The translations under genes were made by a program, and so were the position numbers. This document shows, in pieces, positions 34,678 through 43,979 of a stretch of 64,000 bases of DNA. The stretch comes from VAZQ01 sp963771845. GTDB lineage: Bacteria > Pseudomonadota > Alphaproteobacteria > Rhizobiales > Xanthobacteraceae. Location of the stretch: assembly GCA_963771845.1 (NCBI GenBank), contig CAVYVC010000039.1, positions 54,834 to 118,833 of the forward strand. The letters run 5' to 3'. Position 1 is the stretch's first letter, and each line of letters starts with the position of its first letter. Under the pieces are notes generated by a model. The model worked only from the letters and a program-made list of their open reading frames with translations, had not been told where the DNA came from and made no database searches.

Positions 34678-36048
34678 TCATTTCCGGCTTGGCGCCTGCG
34701 AGCGGCCTTTGCCCTTCCGTGCCTCGCGCAGCATCTCGATCAGGGCGGTGGCTGTCCGCAGCAGACGACCGTCCCGGCCGGCGGGACCGACGAGCTGTAC
34801 GCCCAACGGCAGACCGCCGCTGCCCGCGAGCAGCGGGAGCGAGAGCGAAGGCAAGCCACTCAAGGTCCACAAAGTACAGAACACGGGATCGCCGGTAGAA
34901 CCCAATCCTTTCGGTGCAACGCCGGGGGCCGCGGGTGTGATGATGGCGTCATAGGCATCGAAGATGCCGGCGAGAGCGGCGGTGATACGCCGAGCCTGGT
35001 CGAGAGCTGCAAGGTAATCGACCGCGCTTACTGCTTTTGCGTGCGCAAGAAGCTTGCGCATGGCTGCACTGGGCTCGCCGTGCGCGAAGAAGGGCGCGAG
35101 ATTGTGAGCCATGTCCACCGACATGATGGTGCGATGCACGTCCCAGGCCGCGCGCAAGGAGGCCGGAAGGTCCACGGTGTCGATTGCCGGCCCCAGCGCA
35201 GCAACGAGCTCCTCGAAGGCGGCCTTGGTCTCGCTTTCTGCCTTCTCCCACACCGGCGTGCGTACAAACGCAAACCGCGGCAGGAGCGGCGGGGGCTCGC
35301 TTTGCAGTGCGCGGAAATCGGGAGCGGCGAACGGCTCGCTGTCGGGATCGGCCGGATCATGACCGGCGATCACTTCGAGGATGAGCGCGAGATCGCCAAG
35401 CGAGCGCGCAAACAGCCCGATGTGATCGAGCTTGCGCGAGAGCTGCAAGACGCCGGCACGCGAGATGAGACCGTAGCTCGGCTTCATGGCGAAGACGCCG
35501 CAGAAGGCGCCCGGCCGGATCACCGAGCCGTTGGTCTGGGAGCCGAGCGCGAGCGGCACCATGCTCGCGGCAACCGCAGCCGCCGAGCCCGACGATGAGC
35601 CGCCCGGGGTGCGCGTATGGTCGTGTGGATTTCTGGTCGGCCCGGGATGGTAATACGCGAATTCGGTCGTGACCGTCTTGCCAATGATGACCGCCCCGCC
35701 AGCGCGCAGCCTTGCCACCACGCTCGCATCACTGCGCGGCCGCCGGCCGCTCGCCAGCGGCGATCCCAGCTCGGTGGGATAATCTCTGGTATCGATGATG
35801 TCCTTGATTGCGACGGGAACACCATAGAGCGGCCCACTCGAACGGCGCTCGGCGCGGCGCTCATCGAGCGCGAGCGCTTGCGCGAGCGCGTGCTCGCGAT
35901 CGAGATGGGCAAAGGCTTTGATCTCATTGTCAGCAGCGTCAATGCGATCAAGACAGGCGCGCGAATATTCCTCGACCGAAAACGTCCCGCGCGAAATCCC
36001 CGCGGCCGCCTCGGTCGCGGTCAGCGTGATCAGGCGATCCTCCGGCAC
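34678..36048 (-). CDS. Amidase (amidase-signature family)
   Basis: A 456-residue hydrolase of the Ser-cisSer-Lys amidase-signature family. The catalytic Lys is in VAIKDIID near residue 80, the cis-Ser in GGSSSGSAAAVA near residue 153, and the nucleophile Ser in GSQTNGSVIRP near residue 178. GatA has the same core, but no gatB or gatC neighbours it. It begins 12 bases after the TRAP large permease, so it is cotranscribed with the transporter and probably acts on an imported amide-containing substrate. Confidence 0.9.
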   Translation of the reverse strand: MPEDRLITLTATEAAAGISRGTFSVEEYSRACLDRIDAADNEIKAFAHLDREHALAQALALDERRAERRSSGPLYGVPVAIKDIIDTRDYPTELGSPLASGRRPRSDASVVARLRAGGAVIIGKTVTTEFAYYHPGPTRNPHDHTRTPGGSSSGSAAAVAASMVPLALGSQTNGSVIRPGAFCGVFAMKPSYGLISRAGVLQLSRKLDHIGLFARSLGDLALILEVIAGHDPADPDSEPFAAPDFRALQSEPPPLLPRFAFVRTPVWEKAESETKAAFEELVAALGPAIDTVDLPASLRAAWDVHRTIMSVDMAHNLAPFFAHGEPSAAMRKLLAHAKAVSAVDYLAALDQARRITAALAGIFDAYDAIITPAAPGVAPKGLGSTGDPVFCTLWTLSGLPSLSLPLLAGSGGLPLGVQLVGPAGRDGRLLRTATALIEMLREARKGKGRSQAPSRK

Positions 36049-36060
36049 GTATACGTATCC

Positions 36061-37815
36061 TCAGCCGCCACCGTAGAGATAATTGGGCAGCCACAAGGTC
36101 ATGCCCGGCCAGACATACATGATGACCATGCAGAGGATGATGACCACCATGTAGGGCATCATGCCGTTGAAAATCTGGTTGAGCGTGACGTGCGGCGGCG
36201 ACACGCCTTTGAGATAGAAGGCCGACATCGCCACGGGCGGGGAAAGAAACGCTGCCTGCAAATTCACGAACACCAGCGTGCCCCACAGGACCGGATCGAT
36301 GTTGAAATGCTTGAGCAGCGGCAAAAAGATAGGCACGAAAATGACGATGATTTCCGTCCACTCAAGCGGCCAACCCAAAACGAAGATGATCGCCTGCGAG
36401 AGGATCATGAATTGCACGGGCGTCATATTCAACGACAACACCCAATGTTCGACCAGTGCCTGCCCGCCGAGAATGGCGAACACGCCTGAGAACAGGGCCG
36501 AGCCGACAAACAGCCAGCAAACCATGGCAGTCGTCTTGGCGGTGAGGAACACGGCTTCTTTGGTGCGTTTCCAATCGAGCGTTCGCGCTTGCACGGCAAG
36601 CAGAAAGGCGCCGGCGGCTCCAACACCCGCCAACTCGGTCGCGGTCGTGATTCCGAACAGGATGACGGCCAGAACGACGACCGTGAGAATGCCAAGCGGC
36701 ATGACCGAGGAGGTCAGAAGCTTCAGGACCTCGAACCGCTCGGCATTCATTCTCCAGTAGTAGCGCACAACCAGCAGCGCGCCGGCGAGCGCGCACAATC
36801 CGAACCACAGATAAAAGCCTTCCGGCGGCCCCTGCTCGGCGGGCGTCGCGGGCCCGCTTCCGAGGCCGGGAGTGCCGAGCTGCTGCACCCCGCTCACCGC
36901 AGCCTCCGCCGCGGCCTGCTGGTGAATGACGACGTACCACCAGGCGAGAGCGAGCGTACCTGCGACGAGCGCGAACGGCACCAGCGCGATGCACATATTC
37001 TTGAGGAGTGTCCGGTAACCAAGCGGGCGACCTTCCGCCTCGATGTGGCTTGCTTTCCACGGAGAAAGCAGCGCCTGCCCGAGCGCAACGAGCATGTTCG
37101 GTGAATAAGCCGCCTGGAATTTGCGCACCCACTCCGGCACCGGCACCCGCGTCTGCTCTTCCGGCAGCGGGGGAGCGATCTTCGGATTGATCATCGCCCA
37201 GCCCACGATGTAGACGAGATAGAGCAGCGCGAGAAAGAAACCGGGAAACATCGCCGCGGCGTAGAGTTTGACGACCGATTGTCCGGCAACCGCGGCATAG
37301 ACGATGATCATCACCGAGGGTGGAATGAGAATGCCCAACGTGCCGCCCGCGGTGATGACGCCCGCCGCGAGTTTCACGTCATAGCCGGCGCGCAACATGG
37401 GGTTGAACGCAATCACCCCCATCAGCACGACGACGGCGCCAACAAGACCGCTGGCGATGCCCCAGAACGTACAGACAATCAGCGTCGCCACCGCGAGCGA
37501 GGCCGGAACGCGCCGGAACGCGAGCTGGATGCTGTAGAACATCTTGTCCACCAGCGCGCCACGCTCCATGACGTAGCCCATCAAGACAAACAGCGGGATC
37601 GAAATCAGCACGTCGTTCGTCATCGCGCCGTAGCTGCGCTGGACCATCAGGTCGAATACTCGATTGTCGGCAAGCGAGGTGTGGGCGGGATCGTAGAACG
37701 CGATGTAGCCGAAGAAGATGCCGAGCCCCATCAGCGTGAAGGCGGTGGGAAACCCCATCATGATGACCACCACGATGAGGGCGAGCATGGTGAGACCGAG
37801 TGCGGGATCGCTCAT
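36061..37815 (-). CDS. TRAP transporter large permease (DctM)
   Basis: DctM is the ion-coupled transport subunit of a tripartite ATP-independent transporter. It has many hydrophobic segments with the family pattern GxPxAFTLMGLGI near the N-terminus and LIPPSVMIIVYA in the first half. At 584 residues it is longer than the common 430-residue form; the extra part lies in the middle around a hydrophilic loop rich in Ala, Gly and Pro (about 290-335) with added helices. Its start overlaps the small permease by 4 bases. Confidence 0.92.
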   Translation of the reverse strand: MSDPALGLTMLALIVVVIMMGFPTAFTLMGLGIFFGYIAFYDPAHTSLADNRVFDLMVQRSYGAMTNDVLISIPLFVLMGYVMERGALVDKMFYSIQLAFRRVPASLAVATLIVCTFWGIASGLVGAVVVLMGVIAFNPMLRAGYDVKLAAGVITAGGTLGILIPPSVMIIVYAAVAGQSVVKLYAAAMFPGFFLALLYLVYIVGWAMINPKIAPPLPEEQTRVPVPEWVRKFQAAYSPNMLVALGQALLSPWKASHIEAEGRPLGYRTLLKNMCIALVPFALVAGTLALAWWYVVIHQQAAAEAAVSGVQQLGTPGLGSGPATPAEQGPPEGFYLWFGLCALAGALLVVRYYWRMNAERFEVLKLLTSSVMPLGILTVVVLAVILFGITTATELAGVGAAGAFLLAVQARTLDWKRTKEAVFLTAKTTAMVCWLFVGSALFSGVFAILGGQALVEHWVLSLNMTPVQFMILSQAIIFVLGWPLEWTEIIVIFVPIFLPLLKHFNIDPVLWGTLVFVNLQAAFLSPPVAMSAFYLKGVSPPHVTLNQIFNGMMPYMVVIILCMVIMYVWPGMTLWLPNYLYGGG

Positions 37816-38480
37816 GTGCCGAGCTCCCCGCCCATACCGCGTTGGCGCGCCGCCTCATCGATCTCATGGGCGCGCTCGATCGCGATCTTGCGGGATTCCT
37901 CGTCCACGTATTCGCTGTGCGCAAGCTGCTCCTCGACCACGTCGATTTCGGCGACGTCATGCAGGCGGCTCGGCCATTGCCCGGTCTTGAGGCAAACCAC
38001 GCAGCGCACCATTTCGGCGATGCCCTGGAGCATGACCAGCGCCCCCGCGATCGGGATGACGGTCTTGAACTGATAAACCGGCGGGCCATTCGCAGTGACG
38101 TTGGAATGCTCGGCAATGCGCCAGGAGATGGCGGCGTAATCGTAACCGGCATAGATCAGCGCGGCGATTCCGGGAAAGAAGAAGATCACGTAAAGTGCGG
38201 CGTCGAGCGCCGCTTGCATGCGAGGGCGCATGGAGCTGTAAAGGAAATCGCCCCGGACGTGTGCGTTTTGCGCAAGCGTATACGCGCCGCACAGCATGAA
38301 GAGCGTCCCGTACAGCATGTTGTCGGCGTCGAAGATCCATGCAGTCGGAGCATTGAGAATGTAGCGTTTGAACACCTCCACGCAGACCACCGTCATCAGC
38401 GCGATGATCAGCCAGGCGGCGGCCTTGCCTACCCAGGTGCTGATGCCGTCAATGGCGTACAGGAAACGTTGGACGTTCAT
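37812..38480 (-). CDS. TRAP transporter small permease (DctQ)
   Basis: A 222-residue inner-membrane protein with four helices (including TWVGKAAAWLIIALMTVVCVEVF), the usual DctQ topology. It also has a long charged C-terminal tail (about 160-222). DctQ holds the large permease in the complex. It overlaps dctM by 4 bases and lies 140 bases after dctP; a strong hairpin sits in that gap. Confidence 0.9.
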   Translation of the reverse strand: MNVQRFLYAIDGISTWVGKAAAWLIIALMTVVCVEVFKRYILNAPTAWIFDADNMLYGTLFMLCGAYTLAQNAHVRGDFLYSSMRPRMQAALDAALYVIFFFPGIAALIYAGYDYAAISWRIAEHSNVTANGPPVYQFKTVIPIAGALVMLQGIAEMVRCVVCLKTGQWPSRLHDVAEIDVVEEQLAHSEYVDEESRKIAIERAHEIDEAARQRGMGGELGT

Positions 38481-38500
38481 TCGCTATCGCTTGGATTGCA

Positions 38501-38524
38501 GGGTGGGCTAAGGCGCGCCCACCC
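38501..38524 (-). promoter_or_regulatory. Hairpin between the TRAP binding-protein and permease genes
   Basis: GGGTGGGC at 38501-38508 pairs with GCCCACCC at 38517-38524, an 8-bp GC-rich stem with an 8-base loop. Placed after dctP and before dctQ, it could stabilise dctP mRNA or attenuate read-through, giving more binding protein than permease. Confidence 0.5.
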
Positions 38525-38620
38525 ATCTGTTGCGACACACCAAGACGCGCCCGCCGAGCCCTCCATCGCCATGCCGGCGACGAGCGATTTGGCGCGCGGG
38601 CACGCGGCGACGCAGTGCCG

Positions 38621-39769
38621 TCAGATCGGCTTTGCAGCCTTCGGACCCCAGTAATGCTCGAACGCCATCCGGCGGCTTACGACGTAATCCTGCTCCCATT
38701 GTGTCGCGCGCTTGGCAAAGGCCAGTTGCAACTCGACGATTTCCTTGAACAGCGGATTCGTCGCCGCGTATTTCCGAACGATCTCGTCGTAGACTTCGAG
38801 CTGCTTTCGCAGCACCGAATCCGGGGTCTTGTAGAACTTCACCTTGTCGACCGTTTGCAGGGTGATGTAGTCCTGCGAGTTGCGGTCGATTGCCTTCCAC
38901 TGCATGTCCTGCGACGCCGCCTCCACCGCATTGGCGATGATCGCTTTCAACTTGTCGGGTAGCGAGTCGAATTTGGTTTTGTTGAAAGTGATTTCAAGCT
39001 GCTCGGCATTCTGATGATAACTCTGCAGCATACAGACCTTGGACACGTCGGCGAAGCCGAGCGCGCGATCGGAGGTTGCGTTGTTGAACTCCGCCGCATC
39101 GAGCAGGCCACGGTCGATGGCCGAGACAATCTCGCCGCCGGGTAGCGCGTTGACCGCAGCCCCCATGGCGGTGAAGAGGTCGATTGAGATGCCGACGGTG
39201 CGATATTTGAGGCCCTTGAAATCGTCAGGCCCGGTGATCGGCTTCTTGAACCAGCCGAGCGGCTGGGTGTAGAGCGGCGCGTAGGGGAACGACACGACAT
39301 TGACGCCAATCGAGGCATAGAGCTTCTCCAGGAGCTCCTTGCCGCCGCCATATTTGTGCCAGGCCAGCAGCATGTTGGCGTCCATCGCATAGCCCGGACC
39401 AGAGCCCCAAAGCGCGAGCGCGGTCTGCTTGCCGTAATGATAGACGAGCACGCCGTGGCCGCCGTCGAGCGTTCCCTTGGAGACTGCATCGATCAGCTGA
39501 AAAGCAGGAACCACCGCGCCCGCGGGTAGCACCTCGATCTTGAGGTCGCCGCCGGTCATGTCATTGACCCGCTTGGCGTAATCGAGGGCATACTCGTGGA
39601 ATATGTCCTTCGAGGGCCATGTGCTCTGCCAGCGCATGCTGATCGGTCCCTGTGCGCTGACCACAGCCGGCGCGGACACGGTCGCTGCACTTGCAAGCGC
39701 GGCGCCGCGCAGGAACGTGCGGCGCGTGGACGAATGAGCTGCAGATGTAGATACAGGCGTTTTAGACAT
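38621..39769 (-). CDS. TRAP transporter substrate-binding protein (DctP)
   Basis: A 382-residue periplasmic binding protein. TRRTFLRGAALASAATVSAPAVVSA near the N-terminus is a twin-arginine-type signal. The mature protein starts with ISMRWQSTWPSKD and has the conserved Arg segment GLKYRTVG near residue 205, where the Arg usually binds a carboxylate. The ATG at 39769 follows GGAGGTTACG. It leads the operon dctP-dctQ-dctM-amidase. The ligand is not predictable from sequence; the amidase suggests a carboxamide or acylamino acid. Confidence 0.92.
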   Translation of the reverse strand: MSKTPVSTSAAHSSTRRTFLRGAALASAATVSAPAVVSAQGPISMRWQSTWPSKDIFHEYALDYAKRVNDMTGGDLKIEVLPAGAVVPAFQLIDAVSKGTLDGGHGVLVYHYGKQTALALWGSGPGYAMDANMLLAWHKYGGGKELLEKLYASIGVNVVSFPYAPLYTQPLGWFKKPITGPDDFKGLKYRTVGISIDLFTAMGAAVNALPGGEIVSAIDRGLLDAAEFNNATSDRALGFADVSKVCMLQSYHQNAEQLEITFNKTKFDSLPDKLKAIIANAVEAASQDMQWKAIDRNSQDYITLQTVDKVKFYKTPDSVLRKQLEVYDEIVRKYAATNPLFKEIVELQLAFAKRATQWEQDYVVSRRMAFEHYWGPKAAKPI

Positions 39770-39984
39770 GCGTAACCTCCTTGGCCGCGATGACGTTGAT
39801 CGCCATCTTGGTGCGAGTAAGCGGGTCGCCTCGCGGCTTTCTCGGAGCCGGTTGGCACGTAAATTTTCCGGAAAGTTCCCTCCTCCGGTGAAGATTTCTT
39901 AGGGGTTCAGGCTGTCGCAGACAAGTCATGAATCGGGTGGAACAACCCAACTGACGACCCACCGCAGGGAGTAAGGTTAAACAG

Positions 39985-40130
39985 GCGGTCCCGAATGCCC
40001 TGCGTGCACCAGGGCAGACCGCGCGACTTCACGCGGGGGTGAGTGAAGCCGGGCACTTGTCCCGTGCTAGGACGCGCAACGACTGATCCCCACAGGGGCG
40101 CGCCACTGCCAACAGGCGCTTACGAGCGCG
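39985..40130 (+). ncRNA. Candidate structured leader upstream of the ABC transporter
   Basis: Several stem-loops follow one another: GCGGTC...GCCCTG with CAGGGC-A-GACCGC (39985-40022), CTTCAC/GTGAAG (40027-40048), CCCC-ACA-GGGG (about 40087-40097) and GCGCT/AGCGC shortly before the AAGGAG site. It lies in the 380-base gap between dctP and the ABC transporter and contains no open frame of note. It matches no riboswitch consensus I know. Confidence 0.4.
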
Positions 40131-40149
40131 TGGAACAAGGAGAAAACCG

Positions 40150-41904
40150 GTGAAACGGCTTTTCAAGTCACTTGCGACAATTTGGCGGCTCGCCCGTCCC
40201 TATTTCTTTTCAGAGGACCGCCGCGCAGGCCGCATCCTGCTCGGCGCCGTGATCCTCATCGAGCTCTCGATCGTGGGAATCAACGTGCTGCTCAATCAGT
40301 GGAACAACCGCTTCTACAACGCTTTGCAGGAGCGCGACTGGAATGCCTTCGTTTACGAGCTCCTGTTCTTCTGCGTGCTCGCCACCGCCTACATCATGCT
40401 TGCCGTCTATCAACTCTATCTCAATCAATGGCTGCAGATCCGCTGGCGACGCTGGATGACCGCCCGCTACCTCGACCATTGGCTTGCCGGAGCCAATCAC
40501 TATCGCATGCAGCTCCTGGGTGATGCAGCGGACAATCCCGACCAGCGTATTGCCGAAGACATCAATCTTTTCATTGACCGCACGGTCACGCTGAGCGTCG
40601 GTCTCTTGAGCGCAATCGTCACTCTGTCCTCGTTCGTGGCCATCCTGTGGACGCTCTCGGCAAGCGCCCCATTCCAGGTCTTCGGCATGACGTTTGTTAT
40701 TCCCGGATATCTGGTTTGGGCGGCGCTGCTTTACGCCCTGGTCGGAACCACATTCACCCATCTCATCGGCTGGCCGCTGGTGTCGCTGAATTTCCGCCAG
40801 CAGCGCTTCGAGGCCGATTTCCGCTTCAATCTTGTCCGCGTGCGCGAGAACTCGGAACAGATCGCGCTGCTCGCGGGTGAAACGGCGGAACGCGAGCGGT
40901 TGCTCGGCCGCTTCGGCCGGATTGTCGAGAACTGGCTCCTGATCATGAAACGAACCAAGCGGCTGACATTCCTGACCGCAGGCTATTCGCAGGCCTCAGT
41001 GGTGTTTCCGTTCATCGTGATCAGCCCGGCGTATTTCGCCGGCACGGTTCAGCTGGGTGGACTGATGCAGACAGCATCCGCATTCAACAGCGTGCAGACC
41101 GCACTTTCGTTTTTCGTCACTGCCTACCGTCAGCTCGCGGAATGGCGAGCGGTGATTGCGCGGCTCGATGGTTTCAACATCAACGTCGAGAAGGCGCAGC
41201 TCGCGGCCAAGACGAAGCCGGTCATCAGCGTTGTGCCGAAAGACAACCGGCAGCGCGTTACGATCGACGATCTCCTGGTCAAGCTGCCGCATGGCCGACT
41301 TCTCGTTGCCGCCCGCGACATCGCGGTATCGAAGGGCGAAAGCGTGCTGGTGACGGGCCCGTCCGGTTCCGGCAAATCGACGCTGTTTCGCGCGATCGCC
41401 GGCACCTGGCCGTTCGGCGCGGGCAGCGTCAATGTGCCGCGCGGAGCACGATTAATGACATTGCCGCAGCGGCCGTATTTTCCGGTGGACACGCTGACGG
41501 CTGCGGTCACTTATCCGGCCGAGCCGGGCGCGTTTTCGACCGAGCAATTGCGGCAGGTTATCTGCGCAGTTGGTCTGCCCGCCCTCGCCGAGCGGCTGGA
41601 TGAGGAGGCGCACTGGAACCGCATGCTGTCGCTCGGCGAGCAACAGCGCCTCGGAATCGCGCGCGCCATCCTGCAGTCGCCCGACTACCTCTTTCTCGAT
41701 GAGGCGACGGCCTCGCTCGACGAGCCGGCGGAAGCGCAGCTCTACCACCTCCTTGCCGAGCGGCTCCCGGGCACAACGATTGTCTCGATCGGACATCGTT
41801 CCACGCTCTCCGCGTTTCATGAGCGCGGCCTTGCTCTCGTACGTGAGGGAGATCACTACCGCGTGCACGACGCGCGCGATGCCGTGCTCGAGGCGGCGCT
41901 ATAG
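40150..41904 (+). CDS. ABC transporter with fused membrane and ATPase domains (SbmA/BacA-Rv1819c-like)
   Basis: A 584-residue half-transporter: an N-terminal membrane domain of the SbmA/BacA type (about 1-340, with NVLLNQWNNRFYNALQERDW and DNPDQRIAEDI, both typical of the family) and a C-terminal ATPase. Walker A GPSGSGKST lies near residue 403, the signature LSLGEQQ near 493 and Walker B YLFLDEATAS near 513. Relatives transport peptides, very-long-chain lipids or, in Rv1819c, cobalamin. The GTG start follows AAGGAG. Confidence 0.92.
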   Translation: MKRLFKSLATIWRLARPYFFSEDRRAGRILLGAVILIELSIVGINVLLNQWNNRFYNALQERDWNAFVYELLFFCVLATAYIMLAVYQLYLNQWLQIRWRRWMTARYLDHWLAGANHYRMQLLGDAADNPDQRIAEDINLFIDRTVTLSVGLLSAIVTLSSFVAILWTLSASAPFQVFGMTFVIPGYLVWAALLYALVGTTFTHLIGWPLVSLNFRQQRFEADFRFNLVRVRENSEQIALLAGETAERERLLGRFGRIVENWLLIMKRTKRLTFLTAGYSQASVVFPFIVISPAYFAGTVQLGGLMQTASAFNSVQTALSFFVTAYRQLAEWRAVIARLDGFNINVEKAQLAAKTKPVISVVPKDNRQRVTIDDLLVKLPHGRLLVAARDIAVSKGESVLVTGPSGSGKSTLFRAIAGTWPFGAGSVNVPRGARLMTLPQRPYFPVDTLTAAVTYPAEPGAFSTEQLRQVICAVGLPALAERLDEEAHWNRMLSLGEQQRLGIARAILQSPDYLFLDEATASLDEPAEAQLYHLLAERLPGTTIVSIGHRSTLSAFHERGLALVREGDHYRVHDARDAVLEAAL

Positions 41905-41907
41905 GCA

Positions 41908-43140
41908 TCACGCTGTGGCTTTGAGCATTCCCGCGAGCGGGCGATTGGGATCGGCAAGGGCGGCGCTATCGATGGGGATTTGGCGCTCAATAAGACGGCG
42001 CGCGGCCGCGATATCGCGCTGCCGATTAATTCCCATAGCGCAAACCATGGCACCTTTGGACACCCCAAAGATCAACGGTCCGCCGCCGGTAGCTTGCCGA
42101 TGGATATGCGTGTCGGGGCGCGACGACGGCCAGCCCACGCCCTGAATGTAAAGGTCGTACTGCTCAGACCAGAACGATGGCACCGTGCGGTAGGCCTCGT
42201 TAGCGCCGGCTGCGTTGCGGCCGGCGATCGCGCCATGGTCCTGGGCGTGCCGCCAGTTCTCCAGCCGAACGAGCCCATGCGGTCCCGGGAAACGCGTCGC
42301 ATCGCCGGCGGCAAGGATGTTGGGATCGGACGTGCTGCAGTGCTCGTCCACCAGAATGCCATCGTCCACTGCAAGCTCTGCCGCCGCGGCAAGCGCCACG
42401 TTCGGCTTTACACCGCAACCGATCCCGACGATATCCGCCGACAACGCATAGCCGTCCTTGGTGCTGATATCGATGCCGGCAGCGGTGGGCTCGACGTGCT
42501 CGATGGTAACGCCGGCATGAATCTTCACGCCATGTTTGGAATGCGCTTGCGCGATGCAGGCGACGGTGTTCTCGTCGCAGACACGCGCAAGAATACGCGG
42601 CGCAATTTCCAGTACCGTCGTCTTGACACCGACTGTGCGCGCCGAGGCAGCCACTTCCAGGCCGATGAGTCCGCCGCCGATGAGAACAAGGCGCTTGGCG
42701 CTCTGCAAGGACGCCTTGAGCGCGCGTGCGTCGGCCTGCGTGCGCAGATAGTGAACATGCGGCATGGCGATCGGGAATTGCGGCAGCTCGCGCACCAGGC
42801 TACCCGTCGCGAGCACGAGAGCATCATAGGGGTAGCGTTGCCCGGATGCCGTGCGCACTTGGCGCGCCGCACGGTCAATCGCCGTGCAGCACGCATGTCG
42901 TTCCAGCACGACCTTATGCGCGATGACCCCGCCCGGGCCTGCAATGAGCGCATCCTCCGGGAGCGCCTTACCGGTGAGCACCGCCTTTGACAGCGGCGGC
43001 TTCTCGTAAGGTTCGCAATCTTCCTCGGTGAGGATGATCACATGCGCGGCCGGATCGGTGCGCTTGGCTGCAAGCGCCGCGAAAACGCCCGCCGGGCCAC
43101 CCCCGATGACGACGATCCTTCTGGATTTCTGATCAGACAT
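41908..43140 (-). CDS. FAD-dependent ferredoxin-reductase-like oxidoreductase
   Basis: A 410-residue flavoprotein of the rubredoxin/ferredoxin reductase class. The FAD dinucleotide motif is VVIGGGPAGVFAALAA (about 9-24), followed by PYEKPPLSK, the NADH motif LVLIGGGLIGLEVAASA (about 150) and the second FAD motif ILAAGDAT (about 285). A C-terminal domain of about 80 residues follows. The start at 43140 begins MSDQKSRRIVV; the longer reading encodes repeat-derived sequence. No ferredoxin or oxygenase partner is adjacent, so the electron acceptor is unknown. Confidence 0.88.
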   Translation of the reverse strand: MSDQKSRRIVVIGGGPAGVFAALAAKRTDPAAHVIILTEEDCEPYEKPPLSKAVLTGKALPEDALIAGPGGVIAHKVVLERHACCTAIDRAARQVRTASGQRYPYDALVLATGSLVRELPQFPIAMPHVHYLRTQADARALKASLQSAKRLVLIGGGLIGLEVAASARTVGVKTTVLEIAPRILARVCDENTVACIAQAHSKHGVKIHAGVTIEHVEPTAAGIDISTKDGYALSADIVGIGCGVKPNVALAAAAELAVDDGILVDEHCSTSDPNILAAGDATRFPGPHGLVRLENWRHAQDHGAIAGRNAAGANEAYRTVPSFWSEQYDLYIQGVGWPSSRPDTHIHRQATGGGPLIFGVSKGAMVCAMGINRQRDIAAARRLIERQIPIDSAALADPNRPLAGMLKATA

Positions 43141-43159
43141 GAGCAGTGAATAGCGAGTA

Positions 43160-43204
43160 GTGAGTAGTGAATAGTAGACGATTTGACACCGGCTCACTAC
43201 TCAC
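43160..43204. repeat. Inverted repeat of TAGTGAGTAGT-type units
   Basis: GTGAGTAGTGA at 43160-43170 is exactly complementary to TCACTACTCAC at 43194-43204. The surrounding bases contain further GAGTAGTGA/GAATAG copies, giving a small tandem plus inverted repeat immediately upstream of the oxidoreductase start. Confidence 0.6.
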
Positions 43205-43287
43205 GACACGCGTTCCCCGGCAATCGTCAAGTCATGCTAGATACCGATCGAATGTTCCATCTGGCAGTGATCGAATGAGCGATTGAA

Positions 43288-43935
43288 ATGGAGGGCTTCC
43301 CGGATGATGTGCGCGTGTCAGCGGCCGATTGGCCGCCGGATTGCGCCGAGCCGCGACCGGGTGACTTGCAAGTCTTCATCCCGCAAGGATTTGGACTGGG
43401 CGCACCGGCTATCATCACGCCGTATGGCGGACCGCCCGAGCAGAGCTATTACGGCTTCCATGCGGCGCAGGCGCATCCTTTCCTCAATGGACCCCTGACC
43501 GAGTCGTCGGGCGGGACCTTGTATTTCGATGACAACGCCTCGCTTCAAACATTGCAGGAAACCTTGGGCCTGATGGGTGTTTACCAGACGGTGGACTATG
43601 TCGCGTTCGGCAAGAGCAGCAGCGATCCAATCGGAGAACGTTATCTCGACCAGATGCGACTGGTTACGCACTCCGCCCTCGCCGCGGTATTCGGCGCAAC
43701 GAGCTCGCAGCCTCCACCGCAACAGACATTGCCTGTTCCGGAGGCAGTTTGCGCTTTCATCACCGCGCAAAGGTCAAAGTGGAATGACCGCTATGCGTTC
43801 AGCTCGAAACTGGGAGGCACAGCCGGTGGTGACGGGGACTGGGCGAAGGAGTCGCTTGCGTTCGGATTTCACGTTGAAAACACGTATTGGGGCATTTACC
43901 GGGTTTGGAGCCGCTCCTGGCTCGTGACCAAGTGA
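43288..43935 (+). CDS. Hypothetical soluble protein
   Basis: A 215-residue protein with no signal peptide or membrane segment. Notable stretches are GDLQVFIPQGFGLGAPAIITP near residues 25-45, a PPPQQTLPVPEAV linker near 142-154 and a C-terminal aromatic region ENTYWGIYRVWSRSW. I do not recognise the family. It lies 44 bases before the DUF3108 gene on the same strand, so cotranscription is likely. Confidence 0.65.
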   Translation: MEGFPDDVRVSAADWPPDCAEPRPGDLQVFIPQGFGLGAPAIITPYGGPPEQSYYGFHAAQAHPFLNGPLTESSGGTLYFDDNASLQTLQETLGLMGVYQTVDYVAFGKSSSDPIGERYLDQMRLVTHSALAAVFGATSSQPPPQQTLPVPEAVCAFITAQRSKWNDRYAFSSKLGGTAGGDGDWAKESLAFGFHVENTYWGIYRVWSRSWLVTK

Positions 43936-43979
43936 CGCCAAGAACGGGGCCTATCTCATGCTGTCGCGAAAGGACTCGG

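Noticed and set aside
34678..36048. GatA subunit of Glu-tRNA(Gln) amidotransferase
   Set aside because: The catalytic motifs are shared, but there is no gatB or gatC and the gene is embedded in a TRAP transporter operon.
39985..40130. RNase P, tmRNA or SRP RNA for the structured leader
   Set aside because: None of the conserved sequence blocks of these RNAs is present.
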